Of a stretch of DNA of 64,000 nucleotides, positions 17,845-28,284 are shown one piece after another; positions within the stretch are counted from its first letter, which is position 1; every line of letters starts with the position of its first letter. Source of the DNA: Flavobacteriaceae bacterium (lineage in GTDB: Bacteria; Bacteroidota; Bacteroidia; Flavobacteriales; Flavobacteriaceae); assembly GCA_013373635.1 (NCBI GenBank), contig JABXHN010000003.1:1-64000 (forward strand), written 5' to 3'. Below the pieces are notes generated by a model that was not told the origin of the DNA, ran no database searches, and was given only the letters and a program-made list of their open reading frames with translations. The position numbers and the translations under genes are program-made.

Positions 17845-18831
17845 ATGGAAACAAGCATTAAAAATATTGGAGTATTTACTTCAGGGGGAGATGCTCCAGG
17901 AATGAACGCAGCTATACGATCTGTCGTTAGAACCTGTGCTTATCACAATATAAAATGTACTGGTATTTACAGAGGGTATGAGGGTATGATTAAAGGAGAC
18001 TTTATAGAACTCGGTCCAAGATCTGTAAATAATATCATCAATAAAGGAGGTACATTTTTGCAATCAGCACGTTGTTTAGAATTTAAAACACCAGAAGGTA
18101 GAAAAATAGCCTATGAAAATATTACTAAAGTTGGTATCGACGCTTTAGTAGTTATTGGAGGTGATGGTTCATTTACTGGTGCTGAAATCTTTCACAAAGA
18201 ATACGGCATCCCTTGTATGGGGATTCCAGGAACAATCGATAACGATATTTATGGAACTTCTAATACCATAGGATACGACACTGCTTTAAACACGGTTGTT
18301 GAGGCAATTGATAAAATTAGAGATACAGCAAGTTCACACAATCGACTGTTCTTTGTTGAAGTAATGGGAAGAGATGTCGGATATATCGCTTTAAACGCAG
18401 GTATTGGAGCAGGAGCTGAAGAAATTTTAATTCCTGAAGAAAATATTGGTAAAGATCATCTTTTGAAATCTTTAGAGCGTTCAAGTTCTTCGGGTAAACA
18501 TTCGAGTATTATCATTGTTGCTGAAGGAGATAAAACAGGTAAAAATATTTTCGAACTTAAGGATTACGTAGAAAAACGCCATCCAAATTACGATATTAGA
18601 GTATCGGTATTAGGTCATATGCAACGCGGAGGCGCTCCATCTTGTTTTGATAGAGTGTTAGCTTCTCGATCTGGAGTAAAAGCCGTAGAGAGTCTCTTAG
18701 AAGGTAAGACAGGATTGATGGTAGGGATCAATGATAATAAGTTAACCTTGACTCCATTGGAACAAGCGATAAAGGGTAGTACCGAAATCGATAAGGAGCT
18801 CCTTAGAGTCAACAATATAATGTCAATATAA
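17845..18831 (+). CDS. pfkA: ATP-dependent 6-phosphofructokinase
   Basis: PfkA phosphorylates fructose 6-phosphate in glycolysis. Motifs are GVFTSGGDAPGMNAAIRS at the N terminus, GGDGSFTGA, GIPGTIDND carrying the catalytic aspartate, and the EVMGRDVGYIAL and LGHMQRGG substrate segments. I chose ATG 17845 (METSIKNIGV, 328 aa) over an upstream TTG at 17821, because this is the normal family start. gap follows after 16 bases, so the two glycolytic genes probably form an operon. Confidence 0.97.
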   Translation: METSIKNIGVFTSGGDAPGMNAAIRSVVRTCAYHNIKCTGIYRGYEGMIKGDFIELGPRSVNNIINKGGTFLQSARCLEFKTPEGRKIAYENITKVGIDALVVIGGDGSFTGAEIFHKEYGIPCMGIPGTIDNDIYGTSNTIGYDTALNTVVEAIDKIRDTASSHNRLFFVEVMGRDVGYIALNAGIGAGAEEILIPEENIGKDHLLKSLERSSSSGKHSSIIIVAEGDKTGKNIFELKDYVEKRHPNYDIRVSVLGHMQRGGAPSCFDRVLASRSGVKAVESLLEGKTGLMVGINDNKLTLTPLEQAIKGSTEIDKELLRVNNIMSI

Positions 18832-18841
18832 TTTAAATTAA

Positions 18842-19852
<1,011 letters not shown>

Positions 19853-19858
19853 TTATAA

Positions 19859-19892
19859 AAAATCCCCTAGTTGAATTTCTAGGGGATTTTTA
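19859..19892 (+). terminator. Terminator of pfkA-gap
   Basis: Arms AAAATCCCCTAG and CTAGGGGATTTT enclose the loop TTGAATTT, and further T follow. It lies seven bases after the gap stop codon. Confidence 0.9.
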
Positions 19893-19917
19893 TCTACTAC
19901 TCTAAACTAACTTAACT

Positions 19918-20769
19918 ATGATATTAATTGCTGACAGTGGGGCAACCAAGTCGGATTGGATTGCTTTGGACGAAAAAGGAAACCAACTGTTCTTTACTCA
20001 AACCTTAGGTTTATCTCCAGAAGTTTTAACAAGGGATGTTATTGAAGATCGTTTGGCAAACAATTTTGAGCTTTCTAAAAACGCTGAAAAGGTGACCCAT
20101 GTTTACTTTTATGGTGCAGGTTGTGGAACCGATCGCATGAAAATTTTTCTCACAGAAATTTTCAATGACTTTTTTCCAAATGCTAAGGCTGATATCAAAG
20201 AAGATACCTATGCTGCAGTATTTGCGACTACAAAATTAGGAGAACCTGGAATCGTTTGTATTTTAGGAACCGGATCTAACTGTAGCTATTACGATGGTCA
20301 TCAATTATTTCAAAAGGTAATATCACTTGGATACATCCTTATGGATGACGGTAGTGGTAACTTCTTCGGAAGAAAACTTGTAAGAGACTATTACTTCCAC
20401 AAAATCCCACAAGATTTGGCTTTAAAATTCAGCAAACAGTTTGATTTAGAGGCAGATGTTATCAAAGAACACCTTTATAAGCAACCAAATCCAAATACCT
20501 ATTTGGCTAAGTTCGCACGATTTATAGTTGAAAATAAAGAGCATCCTTATTGTGCTGGAGTAATCAAAAAGGGATTGCAGCAGTTTGTAAACAACTACAT
20601 CATGCAATTTGAATTAGCGACTAAAGTACCTGTCAACTTCGTAGGTTCTATCGCTTATTACTTACAAGACGAATTAAAAGATATTCTCAACAGAAATGAT
20701 TTAATTCTAGGAAACATCAAACAAAGACCTATTGACGGTTTAGTTGAATTCCACAAAGAGAATCTTTAA
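19918..20769 (+). CDS. BadF/BadG/BcrA/BcrD-type ATPase, N-acetylglucosamine kinase-like
   Basis: The 283-residue protein has the ASKHA phosphate-1 loop at its start (ADSGATKSDW), a second loop GIVCILGTGSNCSYYDG, and the LMDDGSGNFFGRKL segment. The nearest families are N-acetylglucosamine kinase and BadF-type ATPases. A sugar kinase acting on recycled cell-wall GlcNAc is the best guess, but the substrate is not certain. It is monocistronic with flanking terminators. Synteny next to gap is common in flavobacteria, to my recollection. Confidence 0.88.
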   Translation: MILIADSGATKSDWIALDEKGNQLFFTQTLGLSPEVLTRDVIEDRLANNFELSKNAEKVTHVYFYGAGCGTDRMKIFLTEIFNDFFPNAKADIKEDTYAAVFATTKLGEPGIVCILGTGSNCSYYDGHQLFQKVISLGYILMDDGSGNFFGRKLVRDYYFHKIPQDLALKFSKQFDLEADVIKEHLYKQPNPNTYLAKFARFIVENKEHPYCAGVIKKGLQQFVNNYIMQFELATKVPVNFVGSIAYYLQDELKDILNRNDLILGNIKQRPIDGLVEFHKENL

Positions 20770-20777
20770 GAACTAAG

Positions 20778-20806
20778 AAAGCCACTTTTAAAGTGGCTTT
20801 TTTTTT
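20778..20806 (+). terminator. Terminator after the kinase gene
   Basis: Arms AAAGCCACTTT and AAAGTGGCTTT with a one- to three-base loop are followed by a run of nine or more T. It separates the gene from the convergent RidA gene. Confidence 0.88.
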
Positions 20807-20830
20807 ATCTTTTAATGGAATCCATTAGTT

Positions 20831-21214
20831 CTATCTAATCGCAATCATCGATATTTCAATATCGACATCCTTGGGCAATCGAGCTACTTGAACAGTTTCT
20901 CTTGCTGGGGCAGTAGCTTCATCGAAGTAATTAGCGTAAACTTCATTAATCAAAGTAAATTGATCCATATTACTGATAAATATGCTACTCTTGACCACAT
21001 TGCCAAAATCCATCTGGGCTGCTTTTAAAACAGCTTCTAAATTTTTCATCACTTGCTCGGTTTGATGAACGATATCTCCTTGTATGAGCATTCCGCTTTT
21101 CGGGTCAATTGGTATTTGCCCTGAAATATACAAGGTGTTGTCAACTAATACAGCTTGATTGTATGGCCCTATAGGGGCTGGAGCTTCTTTTGTAAAAATA
21201 ATTTGTTTAGCCAT
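20831..21214 (-). CDS. RidA-family reactive intermediate deaminase
   Basis: RidA hydrolyses 2-aminoacrylate and related enamines formed by PLP enzymes. The protein (127 aa) has PIGPYNQAV, LYISGQIPIDP, a conserved arginine in ARETVQVARLP, and the terminal DVDIEISMIAI. Length and motifs are standard. It lies 18 bases downstream of the lptD-like gene on the same strand. Confidence 0.95.
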   Translation of the reverse strand: MAKQIIFTKEAPAPIGPYNQAVLVDNTLYISGQIPIDPKSGMLIQGDIVHQTEQVMKNLEAVLKAAQMDFGNVVKSSIFISNMDQFTLINEVYANYFDEATAPARETVQVARLPKDVDIEISMIAIR

Positions 21215-21232
21215 TGTTATTTTTTTAATTTT

Positions 21233-23896
21233 TTAAAAACGTCTACTTCGTTTATCCCACTTAAGATCACTTAACAAGGCACTCTTGATTCCAATAAAGA
21301 AATACCATCGTTCGTATACTCCAAATGGAGTCCAATCAAAATTAAGCCTAAAATCTTTAAGTTCGCGATCAATTCTAAATTGGGTCAGGGTAAACCCTTT
21401 GTTTTTAAAATCGTATCCAGAAGAAACCCCAAGACTCCATTTCGGTGTGAGATCGATGTCTCCAGAGAACATCAAGGAGTTGTTTCCGATAGAAGGATCT
21501 CTGTATTGGTTCCTATAACTCATCGCATATGAGAAATTCATTCTCCAACCAATGACATTTTGATAAACGGATTGAACTTTTCTACCCTCGGATTGATTTT
21601 GCCTCGACATACTCAAATCATCACCTGGTCGACCAAAGAGGTTGTCCGATCTTCCGCCTGCCGTTGTATTCATGAAATAATCGGCCTCTAGTTGTTGTTC
21701 TTGCTCTTTTTGGTCTTGATCATCCTCATCGGACTTTCTTTTAAAAGAATTATTATCTAAACTAAAGTTGAGATTCGCACTTGCTTGTGTAAGCCTCGCC
21801 AGTCCTCCATTTTGAGCCACAAGTGTATTGATACGTTGTCTCGTATTAGGGTCTATTTCATAAGGATCTAAAGTTCCATTAAAGTTAATAGAGATCAAAT
21901 CCTTAAATATCTTGGTGCTTCCTGAAAATCGAATTGGATTGATTTTTAGAGAATCTGCATCTAGGTTATAGGAAGTTGAAAAACTCAAATTAGGAATGAG
22001 TTTTATCTTCTTGAGTTCAGAAACCAATGTATCTTTGTTGTTAATTCTTTTCTTAACCTTTTTATTGACCTTGGCTTCAAAGGAATTTTGAACAGAAATT
22101 CCCATTGATTTTCTAGAGAATTGTCCAGGAGGCGAATAATAAGACCCACTAAATCTAGAATAGTCGACTAAATTTCCATCTCCATCTAAGATTTGATCGT
22201 AATACTGATCAAAAGATGGAGTATAGCCAATACTTACCGATGGTCTAAGGGTGTGTCTCAGGGCTTGAAATTTACTTCCTTCTTTAAAATTAAAGGTTCC
22301 GTAAACGGTGGTCCCCATATTGATGTTGAAATTGTAGTTTGAAAAGCGATCAAATCCTTTTATCGTATCTCTGACTAGTTCTCCTTCCACAAGAGATCTT
22401 CCATAGGTTTGAGTAACCCAGTTGTCTGTATAGGATCCTCCCACTGAAACACTGATATATTTTGCTAGTTTAAAGTTGGTATTAAAAGGCAAAGAGTGTT
22501 GCATTCCAAGCTGAGCAGCTTTAAACATTTCAGGCTTAAAGAAAAGTGAGTCGGTTGTTCTAATTCTATTTTCAGATCGAGCGGAATATTGAAAGTTTAA
22601 ATTTTGTAGGATACCTTTTTTAATTCCATCTCTTTTAGCAAAAGGATATATACGTTCCACGCTCGCTTGCATGGTAGGGAGTGTTAGATTGATTTCCTGA
22701 GTATTGGTGTTTTGATTGTGAGATGCAGTTAAACTAAGATCTACTCTAGGATATTCAGGAAAAGTCTTCGAATAGTTAATCGAAGAGGAGAGGTTGTTGT
22801 TTTGAGTATTGGGTAAATTACTTCTGTTGAGTGAATTTCTAAAGTAGGAACTAGATCCTAGATTGACCGATGCCGAAAATCTAGAGGCTGGATTTGCCTT
22901 TGAATCCTGAGAGTGTGAAAATTGAATATTGTAAATAGAACTCTTGCTGTAATCGTCGAATCCTTTTTGACTGGTCACCAGGTTTTCGTATCTGAAATTA
23001 AAATTACCACTGTACTTATAACGCTTGTTATATACCGATTGTGATCTAAAACCCCAGCTACCATTGGCGTATATATCTCCTGTTAAATACAGGTCTGAAT
23101 ATTGATTGATAGGTAGGTAATATCCGGCGTTTTGTAAGAAATAACCTCTGTTGGGGTCCGATCCAAAGCTGGGCATGATGAGACCTGCAGATCTGCCTTG
23201 AGTCATCGGAAAATAAGCAAATGGCAAGGCAATAGGAGTTGGAATATCCATCAAATACAAATTGGAGAAACCTGCAATCATTTTCTTTTGAGGAACAAAT
23301 TTGGCCTTTTTAATACGTATGTAATAATCGGGATCTTCTGGAGTTTGAGATGAAGTCAAACGAATGTCTTTTAAAAAGAATACAGAATCATTCTCTTTTT
23401 TGGTGTAATTAGCCAGTAGATTCATGTTTTCTCCTCCTAGACCACCTTGATCTGATCTAGAATTCCAAATCAGCGCCTTTTGAGTGTTAAAATTGAATCG
23501 AATTGAATCCGGTAGTATGATATTTTCTCCTTGTTTAAACTCGGGTAATTGTTCTAGTTCTCCTTCAGCATTTCTAATTCTACCGGCGTAGACCTCACCA
23601 GCCATATAGTCCATAACTATAATTCCAGCCTTGAGTTCCGTGTCTTGATAATAGAGTTCAGCCTTGTTGTAAAGAACAATTTTATGTTCTTTTTTTAAGA
23701 GTTTTATGGTATCAATCGCATTGTAACGAATCTGATCGAGAAGGATGGGTTGTTTTTTGGGAATACTATCTAGAGCAATAGAATCCAATGCTATTGGAGA
23801 GGAGGGAAGGCTGTCTTGCTCTGTTTGAGCCATCAAATTTATTTGACTCAAAAAAAGAAGTAGCAATAGTAGTAAATAAGGTTTATTTGAAAGCAA
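21233..23896 (-). CDS. lptD: LptD-like LPS-assembly outer-membrane protein
   Basis: The 887-residue protein has a signal peptide (residues 1-23). An OstA/LptD-like N-terminal beta region follows (about 45-170; AELYYQDTELKAGIIVMDY). A long barrel runs to the end, with PIALPFAYFPMTQGRSAGLIMP and NRGYFLQNAGYYLPINQYSD, the hallmark of LptD strands. LptD inserts lipopolysaccharide in the outer leaflet. Cysteines typical of E. coli LptD are absent, as in many Bacteroidota homologues. It is divergent from the amidase gene; a -7 element lies about 48 bases upstream. Confidence 0.9.
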   Translation of the reverse strand: MLSNKPYLLLLLLLFLSQINLMAQTEQDSLPSSPIALDSIALDSIPKKQPILLDQIRYNAIDTIKLLKKEHKIVLYNKAELYYQDTELKAGIIVMDYMAGEVYAGRIRNAEGELEQLPEFKQGENIILPDSIRFNFNTQKALIWNSRSDQGGLGGENMNLLANYTKKENDSVFFLKDIRLTSSQTPEDPDYYIRIKKAKFVPQKKMIAGFSNLYLMDIPTPIALPFAYFPMTQGRSAGLIMPSFGSDPNRGYFLQNAGYYLPINQYSDLYLTGDIYANGSWGFRSQSVYNKRYKYSGNFNFRYENLVTSQKGFDDYSKSSIYNIQFSHSQDSKANPASRFSASVNLGSSSYFRNSLNRSNLPNTQNNNLSSSINYSKTFPEYPRVDLSLTASHNQNTNTQEINLTLPTMQASVERIYPFAKRDGIKKGILQNLNFQYSARSENRIRTTDSLFFKPEMFKAAQLGMQHSLPFNTNFKLAKYISVSVGGSYTDNWVTQTYGRSLVEGELVRDTIKGFDRFSNYNFNINMGTTVYGTFNFKEGSKFQALRHTLRPSVSIGYTPSFDQYYDQILDGDGNLVDYSRFSGSYYSPPGQFSRKSMGISVQNSFEAKVNKKVKKRINNKDTLVSELKKIKLIPNLSFSTSYNLDADSLKINPIRFSGSTKIFKDLISINFNGTLDPYEIDPNTRQRINTLVAQNGGLARLTQASANLNFSLDNNSFKRKSDEDDQDQKEQEQQLEADYFMNTTAGGRSDNLFGRPGDDLSMSRQNQSEGRKVQSVYQNVIGWRMNFSYAMSYRNQYRDPSIGNNSLMFSGDIDLTPKWSLGVSSGYDFKNKGFTLTQFRIDRELKDFRLNFDWTPFGVYERWYFFIGIKSALLSDLKWDKRSRRF

Positions 23897-23943
23897 TGCT
23901 TAATATCCTATTTTTGTATATAATCCATACAGCGATTCGAGCT

Positions 23944-23951
23944 CAAACTTA
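23944..23951 (-). promoter_or_regulatory. -7 promoter element for lptD-like gene
   Basis: TAAGTTTG on the minus strand matches TAnnTTTG, giving a leader of about 40 bases before the ATG at 23896. No convincing -33 TTTG is seen. Confidence 0.35.
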
Positions 23952-24031
23952 CGGATTTTTTTAGTTTGAATCTTTGTATTTATAATATATTTAACCCCTA
24001 TATTAGCAGTTGTATGTACCTAAAAACAACA

Positions 24032-25165
24032 ATGATGACAACTGGAGTTTTCAATAGAATTCAAATTATTTTATTAACGCTCTTTATTTGTGCTGCTTCC
24101 TGTGTATACGCAAATGAGCCAGTCAAACCATTTGTTGTAGTTCTCGATGCAGGGCATGGAGGAAAAGACCCTGGTAATGTTCAAAATGGTTATTTCGAGA
24201 AAAACATTGCCTTAGCAATTGTCTTAAAAATAGGTGAACATCTTGAAAAACAACAGGGAGTAAAAGTTATTTATACTAGAAAATCGGATGAATTTGTCGA
24301 TTTATTTGTCAGAGGTAAAATTGCTAACAAAGCAAAAGCTGATTTGTTTGTATCAGTACACTGTGATTCTTTTGACGGTAATACTTATGGGGCACATACC
24401 TTTGTTTTAGGACTTCATCGCAACCAAACCAATTTTAATGTCGCCAAGAAAGAAAACTCGGTAATTTATTTGGAAGATGATTATCAGAACAATTATCAAG
24501 GATTTGATATTAACTCGCCTGAATCGACGATTGGCCTCACCATTATGCAAGAGGAATTCTTGGATCAAAGTATTCATCTAGCTCAATTAATTCAAAACAA
24601 CATAAAAACGAAGCTCAAAAGAAGAGATCGAGGGGTTAAACAAGCAGGATTTATCGTATTGCATCAAACGTTTATGCCCTCTGTACTTGTTGAGACAGGT
24701 TTTTTATCCAATAAGAATGAGGGTGCCTATCTCAATTCTAAAAAAGGACAAAGTGAATTTGGTAAAACGCTTGCAGATGCTATATTGAGTTATAAAACAC
24801 AACTTGACGGAGTGGCGAATTCAGTTCAAACTTCTAATTTTAAAGAAGCACCAACACCTTCTGCTACAATTCATAGCTCATCGAACAACACTTCTTCTGA
24901 TATATACTTTAGAATTCAAATAGCAGCCTCCCCTAAGACAATTGATTTGAAATCCTATAATTTTAAAGGATTGAGACTGTTGCACAAACTTCAAGATGGA
25001 TCTGTCTATCGCTATTTCTTTGGCAAAACATCGAACTACAACACTGCAAAAGAATTATTGCAAAAAGCCAAAAAAACCGGTTATTCTTCAGCCTTTATTT
25101 CAGCCTTTAAAGGAGACGAGCTCTATCCGCTTTCAAAAGCTTTGGAAACTCTTTCTCAACAATAG
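24032..25165 (+). CDS. N-acetylmuramoyl-L-alanine amidase with C-terminal SPOR-like domain
   Basis: This amidase_3 enzyme cleaves the amide bond between MurNAc and the stem peptide. A signal peptide (MMTTGVFNRIQIILLTLF) precedes the catalytic domain, whose zinc ligands lie in DAGHGGKDPGN, the HCDSF histidine, and the catalytic glutamate in LVETGFLSN. The last 85 residues (IYFRIQIAASPK to the end) look like a SPOR peptidoglycan-binding domain. The frame is open back to a TTG at 23966 and an ATG at 24014. I prefer the ATG at 24032, which gives a normal short n-region. It is the first gene of a long plus-strand run up to bshA. Confidence 0.92.
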   Translation: MMTTGVFNRIQIILLTLFICAASCVYANEPVKPFVVVLDAGHGGKDPGNVQNGYFEKNIALAIVLKIGEHLEKQQGVKVIYTRKSDEFVDLFVRGKIANKAKADLFVSVHCDSFDGNTYGAHTFVLGLHRNQTNFNVAKKENSVIYLEDDYQNNYQGFDINSPESTIGLTIMQEEFLDQSIHLAQLIQNNIKTKLKRRDRGVKQAGFIVLHQTFMPSVLVETGFLSNKNEGAYLNSKKGQSEFGKTLADAILSYKTQLDGVANSVQTSNFKEAPTPSATIHSSSNNTSSDIYFRIQIAASPKTIDLKSYNFKGLRLLHKLQDGSVYRYFFGKTSNYNTAKELLQKAKKTGYSSAFISAFKGDELYPLSKALETLSQQ

Positions 25166-25216
25166 GACATTGTATTAATTATTCCTAAATTTGTTAAAGA
25201 CTCAAAAACTAGATAA

Positions 25217-26182
25217 TTGAAATTAAGTAGAGAAATAAAGACAGCAATTGTTGGTATAGGTGGAATTCTTTTGTTTATCCTTGGATTTACTTATTTGAAA
25301 TCCAGTCCCATCTTTGACAATAACATTCAGATTTTTGCGGTTTATGACAATGTTGGAGGATTGCAAACTGGTAATGCTGTTTCGATCAACGGGTATAAAG
25401 TAGGGCAGGTAAAAAGTATTAATTTCTTAGATCGTTCTGGTAAATTACTAGTAACCATGTCTATTGACGATACTTTTAAATTTTCTAATAAATCAATTGC
25501 GGAATTATTTGACACAGGTATTATTGGAGGAAAAGGAATTCAAATCGTTCCAGATTTAGACCCAAATAGTCCCGTAGTTATGGTTGGTGACACCTTGGTG
25601 TCTTCTGTAAAGCCAGGGGTTACTGAATTAGTTCAACAGCAATTAAATCCTCTACAGCTCAAGGTTGAGAATATTATTTCCAATGCAGATTCGTTACTTG
25701 TAGGGGTCAATAAACTTTTAGACGAATCTACCCGTAGGAATCTACAAGAGGGTATTAATGGAATTAATGATCTTATTCAAAGTTTGGCTCAGACCAATAG
25801 AACGATAAACGAAATTTTGTTGAGTAACAAAACTTCTATTGACAGTAGTTTGACAGCGATGAATCAAACGATGAATAATTTGTCTCATATTACTGATACC
25901 ATCGCTAAAATGGGGCTTGATCAATCCTTACATCAGTTATCTTCTTCACTTCGAAGTATCAATTCTATTTTAGCTGATGTTGAGTCTGGTGAAGGAAATC
26001 TTGGGAAACTAGCCCAAGAAGAAGCACTTTATGAAAACCTTGAAAAATCCACAAGAGAACTCAGTCTCTTACTACAAGATTTAAGACTTAATCCAAAGCG
26101 TTATATAAATGTTTCTGTTTTTGGTAAAAAACAGAAGGATTACGAGCTTCCAGAAAATGATCCAGCAAATCAAAAACAGTAG
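25217..26182 (+). CDS. MlaD/MCE-domain protein
   Basis: The 321-residue protein has one N-terminal membrane anchor (VGIGGILLFILGFTYLK). An MCE domain follows (about residues 37-115; VYDNVGGLQTGNAVSINGYKVGQV, then FDTGIIGGKGIQIVPD), and then a long helical tail. MlaD-like proteins are periplasmic substrate-binding parts of lipid transporters spanning the envelope. It uses a TTG start at 25217, since no ATG or GTG fits before the anchor. The permease and ATPase partners (MlaE/MlaF) are not in the window. Confidence 0.92.
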   Translation: MKLSREIKTAIVGIGGILLFILGFTYLKSSPIFDNNIQIFAVYDNVGGLQTGNAVSINGYKVGQVKSINFLDRSGKLLVTMSIDDTFKFSNKSIAELFDTGIIGGKGIQIVPDLDPNSPVVMVGDTLVSSVKPGVTELVQQQLNPLQLKVENIISNADSLLVGVNKLLDESTRRNLQEGINGINDLIQSLAQTNRTINEILLSNKTSIDSSLTAMNQTMNNLSHITDTIAKMGLDQSLHQLSSSLRSINSILADVESGEGNLGKLAQEEALYENLEKSTRELSLLLQDLRLNPKRYINVSVFGKKQKDYELPENDPANQKQ

Positions 26183-26184
26183 AG

Positions 26185-27495
26185 ATGCACTACCTACCCA
26201 ATATTCTATTTGTAATATCCTTAGCTCTTGGAATAGGGTTTTTTGTTCGCAATATCAAACGTCTTAGGTCATCGATCTTTCAGGCAAAACCATTAGAAGT
26301 TAACGATCATAAGAGCGAACGTTTAAAGCAGATGTTCCGAATCGCAATTGGACAGTCGAAAATGGTTAAAAAGCCTATTGCTGGTTTATTGCATATTGTA
26401 GTCTATGTTGGTTTTATTATCATTAATATTGAGGTATTAGAAATCATATTAGATGGAATCCTTGGAACACATAGGATTTTTGCACCTTTGGGAACTCTAT
26501 ATAATGTTTTAATTGCAAGTTTTGAAATCTTAGCTGTTGGAGTCATCCTCTCGGTACTAATTTTTTGGATTCGCAGAAATATCATCCGTATCAATCGCTT
26601 TATCAAATCTGAAATGACAGGATGGCCAAAATTAGATGCCAATCTAATACTCTATATCGAATTGGTATTGATGTCTTTATTTTTGATCATGAACGCTGCA
26701 GATTTAAGTCTTCAACAAATGGGAGCTGATCACTATTTGCAGGCGGGAATTTTCCCAATAGCATCCTTGTTACTTCCTTTATTTGATTCATTCTCAGTCG
26801 ATCAATTAATACTTATTGAGCGAACTGCTTGGTGGTTGCATATTTTGGGTATACTAGCATTTTTAAACTACCTTTACTATTCTAAACACTTACACATCTT
26901 ATTAGCTTTCCCGAATACCTATTATGGGAAGCTTACTCCAAAAGGGCAACTTACCAATGATTCTCAGGTTGCTTCAGAAGTAGCTCAAATGATGGATCCT
27001 AATTTTGATCCCTATGCTGCACCTGCTGCTGACGCTCCAATTCCGGAACCATTTGGTGCTTCTGATGTAGATGAATTAAATTGGGTACAGCTTATGAATG
27101 CCTATAGTTGTACGGAGTGTGGTAGATGTACGGCTTCATGTCCTGCAAACCTCACGGGTAAAAAATTATCACCACGTCATATCATGATGAAAGTTCGTGA
27201 TCGTGCACATGAAAAGAGTACTTTAAAAAGACTGGGGGCTACGGATACAAAGAAACTTTTAGGAGACTATATCACTCCAGAAGAATTATGGGCTTGTACA
27301 AGTTGTAACGCTTGTGTGGAAGCCTGTCCGATCAGCATTGATCCACTTTCGATCATTATCGATATGAGACGCTATTTAGTCATGGAACAATCAGCAGCTC
27401 CAACAGAGCTCAATTCCATGATGACCAATGTAGAAACCAATGGAGCCCCTTGGCCATTTAATCAATTAGATAGAGCAAACTGGACTAATGAGTAA
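26185..27495 (+). CDS. Membrane (Fe-S)-binding protein, HdrD/GlpC-type ferredoxin subunit
   Basis: The N-terminal 290 residues contain about five membrane helices (near 5-22, 70-93, 105-135, 150-175 and 215-240). Two [4Fe-4S] motifs of CxxCxxCxxxC type follow: C309/C312/C315/C319 and C371/C374/C377/C381, each ending in a CP-like turn. The next gene supplies a CCG-domain protein, so the pair resembles a split heterodisulfide-reductase-like or glycolate/lactate-oxidase-like electron-transfer complex at the inner membrane. The electron donor and acceptor are unknown. It starts two bases after the MCE gene and overlaps the next by eight. Confidence 0.88.
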   Translation: MHYLPNILFVISLALGIGFFVRNIKRLRSSIFQAKPLEVNDHKSERLKQMFRIAIGQSKMVKKPIAGLLHIVVYVGFIIINIEVLEIILDGILGTHRIFAPLGTLYNVLIASFEILAVGVILSVLIFWIRRNIIRINRFIKSEMTGWPKLDANLILYIELVLMSLFLIMNAADLSLQQMGADHYLQAGIFPIASLLLPLFDSFSVDQLILIERTAWWLHILGILAFLNYLYYSKHLHILLAFPNTYYGKLTPKGQLTNDSQVASEVAQMMDPNFDPYAAPAADAPIPEPFGASDVDELNWVQLMNAYSCTECGRCTASCPANLTGKKLSPRHIMMKVRDRAHEKSTLKRLGATDTKKLLGDYITPEELWACTSCNACVEACPISIDPLSIIIDMRRYLVMEQSAAPTELNSMMTNVETNGAPWPFNQLDRANWTNE

Positions 27496-28282
27496 TGAAG
27501 TATTAAACATACCGACAATGGCAGAGCTCTCCGCTCAAGGAAAGGAAATTGAAGTTCTTTTCTGGGTGGGTTGTGCCGGAAGTTTTGACGATAGAGCAAA
27601 GAAAATCACCAAAGCTTTTGCTAAAATACTGATTGAATCAAAGGTGGAATTTGCAATTTTGGGACAGGAGGAGACCTGCACAGGAGATCCTGCCAAACGC
27701 GCTGGAAATGAATTTCTATTTCAGATGCAAGCTGCTACGAACATTCAAGTGTTGAATTCTTACGGTGTTAAAAGAATTGTAACTACCTGCCCTCATTGTT
27801 TTAATACTTTGAAAAACGAGTATCCTGAACTAGGAGGGAACTATCAAGTAGTACACCATACCCAATTCTTAAATGAATTGCTGGAATCTGGAAGATTGCA
27901 GATTGAGGGAGGCGCATTTAATGGACAAAAAATCACTTATCACGACGCTTGTTATTTGGGAAGAGCCAATGGTGTATACGAGGCTCCCAGAAGACTGATC
28001 GAGGCATTAGATGCCGAACTAGTTGAAATGAAACGCTGTAAGCAGAATGGATTGTGTTGTGGAGCCGGTGGAGCTCAAATGTTTAAAGAATCGGAGTCTG
28101 GAGACAAAGAAATCAATATAGAACGCTCTCAAGAAGCAATCAATACTAAAGCTTCTACAATCGCATCTGCTTGTCCATTTTGCAATACGATGCTCACCGA
28201 CGGAGTTAAATCCGAGGAGAAGGAGGGAGAATTTAAGGTGATGGATATCGCTGAACTAATTGCAAACGCTAAAGACTTATAA
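27488..28282 (+). CDS. CCG-domain (Fe-S)-binding protein
   Basis: The 264-residue protein carries two cysteine-rich CCG motifs. The first is around TTCPHCFNTLKNEY to HDACYLGR, the second around GLCCGAGGAQMF to SACPFCNTM. These are the segments that bind [4Fe-4S] clusters in HdrB, GlpC and LutA. It is soluble and probably docks on the membrane ferredoxin protein encoded just upstream, with which its start overlaps. Redox partner and pathway are not deducible. Confidence 0.9.
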   Translation: MSNEVLNIPTMAELSAQGKEIEVLFWVGCAGSFDDRAKKITKAFAKILIESKVEFAILGQEETCTGDPAKRAGNEFLFQMQAATNIQVLNSYGVKRIVTTCPHCFNTLKNEYPELGGNYQVVHHTQFLNELLESGRLQIEGGAFNGQKITYHDACYLGRANGVYEAPRRLIEALDAELVEMKRCKQNGLCCGAGGAQMFKESESGDKEINIERSQEAINTKASTIASACPFCNTMLTDGVKSEEKEGEFKVMDIAELIANAKDL

Positions 28283-28284
28283 GC

